64,000 nucleotides of DNA from PALSA-612 sp963846915 (GCA_963846915.1 CAWJXV010000009.1:1302001-1366000), one strand, 5' to 3'. Counted from the first letter of the stretch, positions 45,761 through 53,623 are shown. Numbers and translations: made by a program. Notes: generated from the sequence alone by a model not told the origin.

Positions 45761-46323
45761 CCGGGGTCTTCGGGAGCGTCTTCGACCCACCGCACGAAGG
45801 ACACGTCGCCCTGCTTCGGGACGCGCGGGCGCACTTCGGGTTCGGGCGCGTCGTCGTGCTCGTGGTTGCCGACCCGGGTCACAAGCGGGTCGCGACCGAT
45901 CCGTCCACGCGGCTCGCGCTCGCCCGGCTCGCGTTCCCGGACGACCAGGTGGAGCTCGATCGTCACCCGCGGACGATCGACATGCTCCGCGAGCGTCGCT
46001 TCGACGACCCGGTCTTCCTCGTCGGCGCCGACCAGTTTGCCGACTTCCTGGCCTGGAAGGAGCCGGACGGGGTCCTCGAGTTGGCCCGACTCGGCGTCGC
46101 GACACGGCCCGGCTTCTCGCGCGCCGTGCTCGACCCGGTGCTGGCGGCGCTCGCGCACCCCGAGCGGGTGGAGCTCTTCGAGATCGAGCCGCTGGACGTG
46201 TCCTCGACGGAGGTGCGAGAGCGCGCGGCGCGCGGGGAGCCGATCGACATGCTCGTCCCGCGGGCAGTCGCGGCTGAGATCGAACGCGTCGGGCTCTACC
46301 GGAGCAACGCCCCTCGCCGCTAG
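45757..46323 (+). CDS. nadD: Nicotinate-nucleotide adenylyltransferase
   Basis: 188 aa from the GTG at 45757. The nucleotidyltransferase signature GVFGSVFDPPHEGHVALL (HxGH-like HEGH), DPGHKRVATDPSTRLALARLA in part, FLVGADQFADFLAWKEP and the ISSTxxR-like DVSSTEVRERAARG are all present. It makes deamido-NAD from nicotinate mononucleotide and ATP. The stop TAG is also the start of a TAGAAT hexamer, a possible -10 for rsfS. Confidence 0.93.
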   Translation: MTGVFGSVFDPPHEGHVALLRDARAHFGFGRVVVLVVADPGHKRVATDPSTRLALARLAFPDDQVELDRHPRTIDMLRERRFDDPVFLVGADQFADFLAWKEPDGVLELARLGVATRPGFSRAVLDPVLAALAHPERVELFEIEPLDVSSTEVRERAARGEPIDMLVPRAVAAEIERVGLYRSNAPRR

Positions 46324-46359
46324 AATTGCCCCGTTCCGGCTCCTGGAGACGAATCCGAC

Positions 46360-46716
46360 CTGACGTCGCTCGAAAACGCCCGCCGAATCGCCAGCCTGGC
46401 CCAGGAGAAGCTCGCGCAGGACGTCGTCATCCTCGACATGCGTCCGGTCTGCACCTTTACCGATTTCTTCGTGATCTGCACGGGCCAGAACGCCCGGCAG
46501 ACGAAGGCCATCCACGACGAGGTGCACGCGCGTCTGAAGAAGGACGGGCGCACGCTGCCGCGCTCCGTCGAAGGCCAGCGCGAGTCCTCCTGGATCGTCG
46601 CCGACTACCTCGACGTCGTCCTCCACGTCTTCACGCCGGAGACTCGCCGGTACTACCGCCTCGAGGAGCTGTGGGGCGACGTGCCGTCGGTCGCAGTCGA
46701 AGTCGCGAGCGCATAG
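46360..46716 (+). CDS. rsfS: Ribosomal silencing factor RsfS, apparent CTG start
   Basis: 118 aa if initiated at CTG 46360, which gives the family-standard N terminus LTSLENARRIASLAQEKLAQ. GGAGA (46345-46349) is at acceptable distance. No ATG, GTG or TTG exists in this frame between the upstream TAG (46321) and ATG 46438; starting at the latter would lose 26 conserved residues. Other motifs: TDFFVICTGQNARQTKAI, GQRESSWIVADYLDVVLHVF, YYRLEELWGD. RsfS binds L14 and blocks subunit joining in starvation. It ends the obgE-nadD-rsfS operon. Confidence 0.88.
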   Translation: MTSLENARRIASLAQEKLAQDVVILDMRPVCTFTDFFVICTGQNARQTKAIHDEVHARLKKDGRTLPRSVEGQRESSWIVADYLDVVLHVFTPETRRYYRLEELWGDVPSVAVEVASA

Positions 46717-46802
46717 CGGCTTTCCGAGATTCGGCTGAGGTTCGCGCTCGCGGGGTACGACCAACGCCGTCGAGCCAACTCATGACGGCTCGACTTCGCC
46801 GC

Positions 46803-46808
46803 TAGACT
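46803..46808 (+). promoter_or_regulatory. -10 box TAGACT of tRNA-Ala
   Basis: TAGACT ends ten bases before the tRNA 5' end; an ATGACG about 15 bp upstream could be the -35. This independent RNA gene supports TAGACT as the vegetative -10 in this genome. Confidence 0.55.
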
Positions 46809-46818
46809 GGCGTGCCTT

Positions 46819-46891
46819 GGGGCCGTAGCTCAGTTGGGAGAGCGAGCGGCTGGCAGCCGCTAGGTCAGGGGTTCGAATCCCCTCGGCTCCA
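46819..46891 (+). tRNA. tRNA-Ala (anticodon GGC)
   Basis: Acceptor GGGGCCG pairs with CGGCTCC (one G-U), D arm GCTCAGTTGGGAGAGC, anticodon stem AGCGG/CCGCT with loop CTGGCAG (anticodon GGC), T arm AGGGG-TTCGAAT-CCCCT, discriminator A. No CCA is encoded. TAGGGGTTCGAG follows 2-13 nt later, repeating ten bases of the T arm. Confidence 0.96.
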
Positions 46892-46967
46892 TAGGGGTTC
46901 GAGACATCTGTGCGACCGGCAGCGGACGACCGTGCCCGGCAGGCGATGGCTTCAGCGGCCATCTCGG

Positions 46968-46990
46968 TATCATCTTCACGACTGTGAAGA
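46968..46990 (+). promoter_or_regulatory. Promoter/operator of the first ArsR-type gene
   Basis: TATCAT (46968-46973) is a likely -10. The perfect inverted repeat TCTTCAC-GACT-GTGAAGA (46973-46990) overlaps it and includes the GTG start codon, the right place for an autorepressor. Confidence 0.5.
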
Positions 46991-47382
46991 GATCGCCAGC
47001 GTCGCTTGGTTCGGTTGTCCCACTCGATCGCTGTGAGATCGAGTGCGTGCAGCCCGAGCGGGTGGCCTTCGTTCTGGAGCGTCTCCCTGACGAGCGCGTG
47101 TTCCAGGACCTCGCAGAGACGTTCCGGGTTCTCTCGGATCCGGGCCGTGTGCGGCTGATCTCGGCGCTGCTCGAGGCGGGCGAGCTGTGTGTCTGCGATC
47201 TCGCAGCCGTGACCGGCCTTTCGCAGACGGCCTGTTCGCACAACCTGCGGCTGCTCCGCTCGGGACGGCTCGTCCGCTACCGCAAGCAGGGCCGGAATGT
47301 CTACTACTCGCTCGACGATGCCCATATCCGGCTGTTGCTCGATGTCGGTCTCCAGCACGTCACTCACGAGCGGAGCGAGTAG
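46984..47382 (+). CDS. ArsR/SmtB-family metal-responsive repressor (alpha3N-type Cys site)
   Basis: 132 aa, GTG start ten bases after a -10 box (GTG 47047 is the alternative). Winged helix with FRVLSDPGRVRLISALLEAGELCVCDLAAVTGLSQTACSHNLRLL (in parts). ELCVCDL is the Cys motif of CadC/ArsR-type sensors, and DDAHIRLLLDVGLQHVTHE supplies His/Asp of an alpha-5 site. It would release DNA on binding a soft or transition metal. It is followed without gap by two cation-diffusion transporter genes. Confidence 0.88.
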   Translation: MKRSPASLGSVVPLDRCEIECVQPERVAFVLERLPDERVFQDLAETFRVLSDPGRVRLISALLEAGELCVCDLAAVTGLSQTACSHNLRLLRSGRLVRYRKQGRNVYYSLDDAHIRLLLDVGLQHVTHERSE

Positions 47383-48036
47383 TTGGCTGAGCTGGTGCAG
47401 GTCGGGCGGATCGAGCGCCCGGCAGCTTCGGAGGAACGGGTGAGCCTCGAGCGGCGCGCGCGTGTTCTGGCCTGGGGCGGGATTGCCTGGCATGTCGTCG
47501 AGTTCGGGATCGCGCTCGGCGCCGGCATCGCGGCGAGCTCGATCGCGCTGATCGGCTTCGGCGCTGACAGCCTGATCGAGGCGCTGGCAGGCTTCGTGGT
47601 GGTATGGCTGTTCACCGGTGGCCGCCTCCATTCCGCCACTGCCGAGCGCCGCGCCCAACAGTTCATTGCCACGAGCTTCTTCGTCCTCGCCGCCTATGTG
47701 AGCGTCGAGGCAATCGACACACTCATTGCGGGCGATCACCCTGGGACGAGCTGGGTCGGAGTTGCGCTCGCCGCTTTCACCGCCCTGACGATGCCCGTGC
47801 TCGCTGCCGCCAAGCGTCGGGTCGCGCAGAAGCTCCATTCGTCGGCGACGGTCAAGGAGGCGTCCCAGACCCAGCTCTGCGCCTACCTGTCGATCGCTCT
47901 CTTGGTCGGACTCCTGGCGAACGCCCTCGCCGGGTGGTGGTGGGCCGATCCTCTCGCTGCGCTCGTGATCGCCGGCGTCGCAGTCAAGGAAGGGCGAGAG
48001 AGTTGGCGCGGCGAGGGCTGCTGCGATGCCTGCTGA
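47383..48036 (+). CDS. CDF-like cation transporter with altered metal site and CCDAC tail
   Basis: 217 aa; the TTG start touches the repressor stop. About five or six helices with the CDF TM2 signature LIGFGADSLIEALAGFVVVW. In TM5 the usual acidic metal site reads QTQLCAYLS, that is, Cys replaces Asp. The C-terminal cytosolic domain is missing, and the protein ends in RGEGCCDAC. The Cys ligands suggest softer metals than Zn (inference). It overlaps the next transporter by 11 nt. Confidence 0.8.
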   Translation: MAELVQVGRIERPAASEERVSLERRARVLAWGGIAWHVVEFGIALGAGIAASSIALIGFGADSLIEALAGFVVVWLFTGGRLHSATAERRAQQFIATSFFVLAAYVSVEAIDTLIAGDHPGTSWVGVALAAFTALTMPVLAAAKRRVAQKLHSSATVKEASQTQLCAYLSIALLVGLLANALAGWWWADPLAALVIAGVAVKEGRESWRGEGCCDAC

Positions 48037-48982
48037 GCACCCGGCGCACGAAGACGACCATGCTTACTCCCACGCTGGTCACTCGCACGGCGTCACCGAG
48101 CAGACGAACAAGCGCCGACTGACGATCGCTCTCGGCCTGATCGTCGCGTTCATGTGCGGCGAGGTGATCGCCGGCATCCTCGCCAACTCGCTGGCGCTGC
48201 TCTCCGACGCCGGACACATGCTCACCGACGCCGGGGCGATCGGGCTGTCGCTGTTCGCTCTGCACCTTGCTGCCCGGCCGGCCGGCGGCAACCTGACCTA
48301 CGGGCTGAAGCGGGCGGAGATCCTGTCCGCGCAGGTGAACGGCGCAACGTTGCTCGTGCTCGCAGTGCTGATCGTCTACGAGGCGATCCGGCGGCTCGTC
48401 TCGCCGCTGGACGTTCACGGCTGGACGGTGCTGATCGTTGCGCTGGTCGGCATCGTCGTCAACCTCGCTGCGACGCTCCAGCTCGCGAAAGCGAACCGGG
48501 AGAACATGGCGATCGAAGGAAGCTTCCAGCACATCGTCACCGACCTGTACGCCTTCATCGGGACGGCGATCGCCGGCGTCGTGATCCTCCTGACCGGATT
48601 CGATCGCGCAGACCCGATCGTCTCCCTGTTCGTCGCCGTGCTCATGGTCAGGGCCGCTTTCGGCCTCCTCAAGGACTCGGGGCGGGTCCTGCTCGAGATC
48701 GCGCCCGAAGGGATGAGCGTGGACGAGATCGGACAGGCGCTTGTCGACCACCCGCACGTAGCGTCGGTCCACGACCTGCACGTGTGGGAGATCAGCTCGA
48801 GCTTCCCGGCTCTTTCCGCGCACGTGCTCGTCCATCCGGGCGACGACTGCCACGCCATCCGGCGGGAGCTGGAAACGATGCTTCACACACGCTTCGGGAT
48901 CGACCACACGACGCTTCAGGTCGACCATGCGGGCGAGCAGCACCTACTGACGATCAGCGGCACCTCGTCGCGCCGAACCTAG
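48026..48982 (+). CDS. czcD: Cation diffusion facilitator, CzcD/ZitB-like
   Basis: 318 aa. His-rich start (HPAHEDDHAYSHAGHSHG), six helices with SLALLSDAGHMLTDAGAIGLSL (TM2, HxxxD) and EGSFQHIVTDLYAFIGT (TM5, HxxxD) forming the tetrahedral transport site, and a C-terminal ferredoxin-like domain (VHDLHVWEISSSFPALSAHV). It exchanges cytosolic Zn, Cd or Co for protons. The complete metal site distinguishes it from the preceding CDF-like gene, so the pair may handle different metals or form a heteromer. Confidence 0.92.
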   Translation: MPAEHPAHEDDHAYSHAGHSHGVTEQTNKRRLTIALGLIVAFMCGEVIAGILANSLALLSDAGHMLTDAGAIGLSLFALHLAARPAGGNLTYGLKRAEILSAQVNGATLLVLAVLIVYEAIRRLVSPLDVHGWTVLIVALVGIVVNLAATLQLAKANRENMAIEGSFQHIVTDLYAFIGTAIAGVVILLTGFDRADPIVSLFVAVLMVRAAFGLLKDSGRVLLEIAPEGMSVDEIGQALVDHPHVASVHDLHVWEISSSFPALSAHVLVHPGDDCHAIRRELETMLHTRFGIDHTTLQVDHAGEQHLLTISGTSSRRT

Positions 48983-49008
48983 ACCCGCCCGGGTCTCGCG
49001 ATCGAAGG

Positions 49009-49731
49009 CTAGTGCCGATGGGGTTCGACCATCTCGCCCGGGTCGGTTCTCGAGACCGTCCTCCACGACTGCCAGGTGATGCGAAGGATCACGAGCGTGA
49101 TCACGAGGCCGATTATCGGGTCACCGATCTGGGCGCCGAGCGAGACGACGACCGCGCTGGCGACGATGCCCAAGGAGACGAAGCCGTCGATTCGCGCGTG
49201 GTTGCCGTCGGCGAGCATCGCCGGGCTCGACAGGCGCCTGCCGGCGCGGAGGCGTATTTGGGCTGCGATCTCGTTGCCGGCAAAGCCGATCACCCCGGCG
49301 GCGGCCAGCACCCAGAGGTGGGAGAGGTGCTGCGGATGGATGAACCGCTGGATCGTCTCGTACAGAGCCACGCAGGCTGAGACGAAGATCGCCAGCACCA
49401 CCGCGAGCCCGGCGAGCTTCTCGCCCCGGAACGAGCGGAGGAAGAACGCGATGCCGAGCGGTATCGCGGTCAGGGCATCCCCAGAGTTGTGGATCAGGTC
49501 GGCGAGGAGCGCGACGGAACCCGACAGAAGGAAGATCGCCACCTGCGCCACGGCTGCGAGCCCGAGCACGGCCAGGCTGATCGAGACGGCCTTGACACCC
49601 TCGTGTGACCGGACGATCGAGCGGTCCACGAGCCCATGTGAATGTCCGTGCTCCTCAAGGTGATCGTGTATCGAGTGAGGGCGTCGGTGCCCGGCGGCGG
49701 GATGGTCGTGCGCGTGGGTGTGGTGGCTCAC
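49009..49731 (-). CDS. Cation diffusion facilitator, short form with His-rich N terminus
   Basis: 240 aa, GTG start overlapping the upstream repressor gene by four bases. It begins VSHHTHAHDHPAAGHRRPH and HGHSHG, then six helices with VALLADLIHNSGDALTAIPL (TM2) and DGNHARIDGFVSLGIVAS (TM5), both with His/Asp ligands. The usual C-terminal cytosolic domain is absent (DPGEMVEPHRH ends the protein). It is cotranscribed with its own SmtB-like repressor and converges with czcD. Confidence 0.88.
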   Translation of the reverse strand: MSHHTHAHDHPAAGHRRPHSIHDHLEEHGHSHGLVDRSIVRSHEGVKAVSISLAVLGLAAVAQVAIFLLSGSVALLADLIHNSGDALTAIPLGIAFFLRSFRGEKLAGLAVVLAIFVSACVALYETIQRFIHPQHLSHLWVLAAAGVIGFAGNEIAAQIRLRAGRRLSSPAMLADGNHARIDGFVSLGIVASAVVVSLGAQIGDPIIGLVITLVILRITWQSWRTVSRTDPGEMVEPHRH

Positions 49732-50090
49732 GAGGCGCGGCGGGCGTGATCGACGGCGCCGAGCCTGACGTGCTCGACGTGGTAGACGGCCTCCTCGAGC
49801 AGAACGCCCACGTGGCTGTCGTGGAGGGCGTAGACGATCCGGCGCCCCTCGCGCTCGCCGACGACGAGGCCGAGGTGGCGCAGGATCCGGAGCTGGTGGG
49901 AGACGGCGGACTGCTCCATCTCCACCGCCGCAGCGAGCTCGTTCACCGAGCAGGGCGACTCGCGGAGGCGCGCGAGGATGCGAACACGGCTCGGTGTCGA
50001 GAGCGCGTCCATCGTCTGAGCGACCTCGCGAGCGGTGGCAGCGTCGACCGCGGCGGGCTTCGCATGACGGCCCTTGACACCGTGACCCAT
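49728..50090 (-). CDS. ArsR/SmtB-family repressor (alpha5 site, CzrA/SmtB-like)
   Basis: 120 aa. Winged helix MDALSTPSRVRILARLRESPCSVNELAAAVEMEQSAVSHQLRILR (in parts) and the alpha-5 metal site in HDSHVGVLLEEAVYHVEH, an Asp-x-His...His-x-x-His arrangement as in Zn/Co sensors CzrA and SmtB. No CVC motif in alpha 3, unlike the other repressor of this cluster. It heads the minus-strand operon with the short CDF gene. Confidence 0.9.
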   Translation of the reverse strand: MGHGVKGRHAKPAAVDAATAREVAQTMDALSTPSRVRILARLRESPCSVNELAAAVEMEQSAVSHQLRILRHLGLVVGEREGRRIVYALHDSHVGVLLEEAVYHVEHVRLGAVDHARRAS

Positions 50091-50096
50091 CGCTCA

Positions 50097-50119
50097 AGTA
50101 TATATGAGCGAGTGTTCAT
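50097..50119 (-). promoter_or_regulatory. Promoter and SmtB-type operator of the repressor/CDF operon
   Basis: On the minus strand: operator ATGAAC-ACTC-GCTCAT (50119-50104), an ATGARC/GYTCAT inverted repeat close to known SmtB/CzrA sites, then -10 TATACT (50102-50097), ending six bases before the ATG at 50090. AAGACA upstream of the operator could serve as -35. Confidence 0.65.
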
Positions 50120-50189
50120 GTCTTCAGTGCCATCGACGCATGTCGCCGACGCCGGCGCGAACGGGACTAGAAGCACACCTGCCGGTCAT

Positions 50190-50354
50190 CTAGACGATGG
50201 TGCCCTTGGGGTTGCCGACCATGAGTGCGCCCCACGACCGACAGCTCGAGCCGGGGGAGAGTGCGCCGAAGACGCGCGCCGTCGACTCGATGACGGCGAG
50301 AGACCAGTCGACGCGGGCGATTCTCCGAGTCCCGTCGCAGGTGTCCGCGGTCAT
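50190..50354 (-). CDS. Possible 54-aa protein or gene remnant
   Basis: ATG 50354 to TAG 50192-50190, reading MTADTCDGTRRIARVDWSLA and ending WGALMVGNPKGTIV. Third positions are GC-rich as in real genes here. It starts only 14 nt from the divergent CoA-transferase gene, which leaves little room for promoters. No family recognised. The remainder of the 50120-50189 gap shows nothing else. Confidence 0.3.
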   Translation of the reverse strand: MTADTCDGTRRIARVDWSLAVIESTARVFGALSPGSSCRSWGALMVGNPKGTIV

Positions 50355-50368
50355 GTGATGATCCGCGA

Positions 50369-51190
50369 ATGGCCGACCAGGCTCCGCTCACCGGCGTTCG
50401 TCTCGTTTGCGTCGCGATCAACCTCCCCGGGCCCGCGGCGGGAGCGCGCTTCACGGAGCTCGGCGCGACGGTGACGAAGGTCGAGCCGCCGACCGGCGAT
50501 CCGCTCGGCGTGGTCTCCCCGCAGCTGTACGGGCGGCTGACGGACGGGCAGACCGTGCTCAGGCTCGACCTCAAGCACGAGGACGGCCGGGCGCAACTCG
50601 ACGAGCTGCTCGCCGAGGCCGACGTCCTCGTCACGTCCAGCCGGCCGTCCGCGCTCGCGCGCATGGGGCTGGCGCGCGAGCAGCTGGCAGCACGCTGTCC
50701 GCAGCTCGTCCACGTCGCGATTGTCGGGCACGCCGCTCCCGACCAGGAGCGGGCGGGGCACGATCTCACCTACGTTGCCGCGCATGGCCTCGTGTCGCCG
50801 CCGCGGCTGCCGCAGACGCTGGTCGCCGACCTTGGCGGGGCCGAGCGGGCGGTGACGGCCGCGGTCGCGCTCCTGCACGCGCGCGAGCGGGGAGGAGCCG
50901 CACGGTACGTCGAGGTGGCGCTCGCGGACAGCGCGGCCTTCTTTGCGCTCCCCCGGGAGCACGGCCTGACGGTCGAGGGAGGCCCGCTCGGCGGCGGCTC
51001 GCCCTTCTACCGGCTCTACGAGGCCGACGGCGGCTGGATCGGGGTGGCCGCGCTCGAGCCCCGCTTCCGCGAGCGGCTCGTCGCCGAGCTCGACGAGCCG
51101 GGCGCCGACACCTTCCGCGGCCGAACGCCGGCTGAGTGGGAGCGCTGGGCCGGCGACCACGACCTGCCGATCGCGGCGGTGGCGGGATGA
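50369..51190 (+). CDS. CaiB/BaiF-type CoA-transferase or racemase family protein (short)
   Basis: 273 aa, clearly shorter than the usual 380-400. The family start APLTGVRLVCVAINLPGPAAGARFTELGATVTKVEPPTGDPLG (in parts) and the DLKHEDGRAQLDELLAEADVLVTSSRPSAL and LGREQ-like segments are present; HVAIVGHAAPDQERAGHDLTY corresponds to the catalytic region, but the usual catalytic Asp context is weak. It may be a truncated class III CoA-transferase with changed activity. ATGA overlap with the SDR gene. Confidence 0.8.
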   Translation: MADQAPLTGVRLVCVAINLPGPAAGARFTELGATVTKVEPPTGDPLGVVSPQLYGRLTDGQTVLRLDLKHEDGRAQLDELLAEADVLVTSSRPSALARMGLAREQLAARCPQLVHVAIVGHAAPDQERAGHDLTYVAAHGLVSPPRLPQTLVADLGGAERAVTAAVALLHARERGGAARYVEVALADSAAFFALPREHGLTVEGGPLGGGSPFYRLYEADGGWIGVAALEPRFRERLVAELDEPGADTFRGRTPAEWERWAGDHDLPIAAVAG

Positions 51191-51966
51191 AGGTCCAGGA
51201 GCTCTTCGACCTGACCGGCAAGGTCGCGATCGTCACCGGCGGCGGCAGCGGGCTGGGCCGGCAGATGGCCGAGGCGCTGGCCGAGGCGGGGGCGGACCTC
51301 GTCCTCTGCGCCCGCAGGGCGGACCGCTGCGAGCACGCGTCGCAGGAGCTCGCGGCCTCCACCGGCGTGCGCGGCCTCGGTCTCGGCTGTGACCTCCGCG
51401 ACCCCGGGTCGATCGACGCGGTCGTGCGGCGAACCGTCGACGAATTCGGACGCGTCGACATCCTCGTCAACAACGCCGGCACCGCCTGGGCATCGCCGCC
51501 GGAGGACATGCCGCTCGAAGGCTGGCAGAAGGTGATCGACGTCAACCTGACCGGCGCCTTTCTCTTCGCCCAGAGTGTCGGACGCGTCCTGATCAGGCAG
51601 GGCGAGGGCGGCCGGATCGTCAACGTCGCGTCGGTCGCCGCGTTCCGCGGAGCGCCGCAGGCCGCGATGAACGCGCTCCCCTACAACGCGAGCAAGGCCG
51701 GGGTCGTCGGGCTGACGATCGACCTCGCGGTCAAATGGGCGCCGCACGGCATCACCGTCAACGCGATCGCGCCCGGCTGGTTTCCGACCGAGATGACCGC
51801 CCACACCCTCGACGCAGTCGGCGAGCGACTGCTCTCGCGGCTCCCGCTCGGGCGCTACGGCGGGCCGGACGACCTCAAGGGTGCGGTTGTCTATCTCGCA
51901 TCCGCGGCCTCCGGCTACGTGACGGGAACGACCCTGATCGTCGACGGCGGCCAGTCCGCTTCTTAG
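51187..51966 (+). CDS. Short-chain dehydrogenase/reductase (SDR)
   Basis: 259 aa from the ATG at 51187. Cofactor loop VTGGGSGLGRQ (about 16-26), NNAGTAWASPP, active-site Ser in NVASVAAFRG, YNASK with Tyr and Lys (about 165-169), and IAPGWFPTEM. The ARR after strand 2 (LVLCARRADR) suggests NADP. Sequence resembles gluconate 5-dehydrogenase and 3-ketoacyl-ACP reductase-like SDRs; together with the CoA-transferase it may act on a CoA-bound acid. Confidence 0.88.
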   Translation: MKVQELFDLTGKVAIVTGGGSGLGRQMAEALAEAGADLVLCARRADRCEHASQELAASTGVRGLGLGCDLRDPGSIDAVVRRTVDEFGRVDILVNNAGTAWASPPEDMPLEGWQKVIDVNLTGAFLFAQSVGRVLIRQGEGGRIVNVASVAAFRGAPQAAMNALPYNASKAGVVGLTIDLAVKWAPHGITVNAIAPGWFPTEMTAHTLDAVGERLLSRLPLGRYGGPDDLKGAVVYLASAASGYVTGTTLIVDGGQSAS

Positions 51967-52010
51967 GATTTCTTAGCCTGACCTTCACCTACGGCCCGGC
52001 GTCGCGGGTC

Positions 52011-52016
52011 TAGCCT
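52011..52016 (+). promoter_or_regulatory. -10-like box TAGCCT (leaderless type)
   Basis: TAGCCT ends ten bases before the TTG at 52027, supporting that start. Confidence 0.35.
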
Positions 52017-52026
52017 GAGTCGGGTC

Positions 52027-52707
52027 TTGGGGGAACGCGAGGCGATCGAGACTGCCTATCGGCGCCATCACGCCACGAGCCGCGACGAGGGGTTCGTGTA
52101 CTGCGCCCCGGATCGGATCCCGCTCTTCCGCGAGTGGATCGGCGGATCCGGGCTCCGGGTGCTCGACCTCGGCTGCCGAGACGGCGCGCTCACTTCCGAG
52201 TACCTCGAGGGGAACGACGTCGTCGGCGTGGACGTCGATAGGGCCGCGCTCGCGCGTGCCGCGGAGCGAGGAATCGAGACGACCTGGGCCGATCTCGACG
52301 ACGCGCTGCCGTTCGAAGACGCGTCCTTCGACGTCGTCGTCACCGCCGAGGTGCTCGAGCACCTGCGCCTGCCGGAGCGCGCGCTCGCCGAGGCACGGCG
52401 GGTGCTGCGCCCGCGCGGCCTGCTCGTCGGCTCCGTCCCGAACTGCTTCCGGCTGAAGACGCGGCTCCGCTTCCTCGTCGGCCGTCAGCCGGAGAGCGAC
52501 CCGACGCTCCTGCACCTCTTCGAACCCGATGCGATCGCCCGCCTGCTGGAGCCGTTCGACGACGTCGAGATCCGCTGCATCGCGGGCAGGTTCGTGCGCT
52601 TGAGCGAGCGTTTGTTCGCGAACGACATCGCCTTCCGTGCCCGCAAGCCGGCGAATGCCGTCGCTACGCCGTCGGCTTCGCGATCGCGCGTTCGAGCAAC
52701 GGCTTGA
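52027..52707 (+). CDS. Class I SAM-dependent methyltransferase
   Basis: 226 aa, TTG start. LRVLDLGCRDGALTSEYL (motif I with Arg in place of the usual Gly/Ala), VVGVDVDRAAL, LPFEDASFDVVVTAEVLEHL and RVLRPRGLLVGSVPN are standard for the Methyltransf_11 group; the HLFEPDAIARLLEPF segment occurs in sugar- and lipid-modifying relatives. The last 44 nt overlap the LLM gene antisense; the C-terminal 15 residues (TPSASRSRVRATA) look non-conserved. Confidence 0.85.
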   Translation: MGEREAIETAYRRHHATSRDEGFVYCAPDRIPLFREWIGGSGLRVLDLGCRDGALTSEYLEGNDVVGVDVDRAALARAAERGIETTWADLDDALPFEDASFDVVVTAEVLEHLRLPERALAEARRVLRPRGLLVGSVPNCFRLKTRLRFLVGRQPESDPTLLHLFEPDAIARLLEPFDDVEIRCIAGRFVRLSERLFANDIAFRARKPANAVATPSASRSRVRATA

Positions 52708-53623
52708 CCTCGCCGGCGAGGCGCTCGAGCGTCTCGCGGTCGTACGGAGCCGGCAGGTCGAAGTAGACATGGTGGAAGCCGAGCTCGACCTGCGGGACTA
52801 GCGACTCCGCGATCGTCTCGGGCGTCCCGAAGGGCCCGCGATGGTCGGGCCACCCGTTGTGGTCGGCAATCGCCTGTCCGGCCCGCTCTGCCTCTTCGAC
52901 GGTCTCCCGGATCACGGGCGACCCGCCCTGGAGGGTGCGCTCGATCTCGGACTCGTCACGACCGACCTCCTCGCACCAGCGGCGCAGTACGGCGTCTTTC
53001 TGCTCGACGCGTTCGAGACCCCCGCCCGTGTTCCAGGCGTCGGCGTAGCGGGCGACCGTCGCGAGCGTCTTCCGCTCGCCGGAGCCGCCGATCAGGATCG
53101 GCAGACGGCGTTGCACGGGGGGCGGGACATTGCGGACGTTCTCGGCGTGGTAGTAGCGGCCGCGCGCGCTCGTCTCCTCGTCGTGGAGCATGCCGCGGAC
53201 GAGCTCCACGGCTTCGTCGAACCAGTTCAGACGCTCGCCGGGGCTCGAGCCGAACGGGAACCCGAACGCGGTGTGCTCGGTCTCGAACCACGCGCCGCCG
53301 ATGCCGAGGTAGGCGCGGCCGTCCGAGATGTGGTCGAGCGTCGTGACCATCTTGGCGACGAGCGCCGGGTTGCGGAACGTGTTGGCGCCGACCATCAGCC
53401 CGAGCGTGACGCGCTTCGTCAACGCGGCCCAGGCCGCCAGCGTCATGTAGCCCTCGAACATCGGCCCGTGCGGGTCGCCGACGATCGGGTAGAGGTGGTC
53501 CCACGTCCAGAGCGAGTCGTAACCGAGGTCGTCCACGAGCACGCCCACGTCCCTGAGACCCGGCCAATCGGTGTTCTGGTTCCAGGCGAGAACGCCGAGC
53601 TTGAGCTTCGGCGCGTCCGTCAT
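52664..53623 (-). CDS. LLM-class flavin/F420-dependent oxidoreductase
   Basis: 319 aa from the ATG at 53623. Luciferase-like TIM-barrel pattern: KLGVLAWNQNTDWPGL, YDSLWTWDHLYPI, RVTLGLMVGANTFRNPALVAKMVTTLDHISDGRAYLGIGGAW (in parts), and LPILIGGSGERKTLATVARYADAWN. The DH in WTWDHL and the STLDxxS-like region suit F420 use, as in many actinobacterial members, but FMN is possible. It follows a STAS gene with ATGA overlap, so it may belong to the stress regulon. Confidence 0.87.
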   Translation of the reverse strand: MTDAPKLKLGVLAWNQNTDWPGLRDVGVLVDDLGYDSLWTWDHLYPIVGDPHGPMFEGYMTLAAWAALTKRVTLGLMVGANTFRNPALVAKMVTTLDHISDGRAYLGIGGAWFETEHTAFGFPFGSSPGERLNWFDEAVELVRGMLHDEETSARGRYYHAENVRNVPPPVQRRLPILIGGSGERKTLATVARYADAWNTGGGLERVEQKDAVLRRWCEEVGRDESEIERTLQGGSPVIRETVEEAERAGQAIADHNGWPDHRGPFGTPETIAESLVPQVELGFHHVYFDLPAPYDRETLERLAGEVKPLLERAIAKPTA

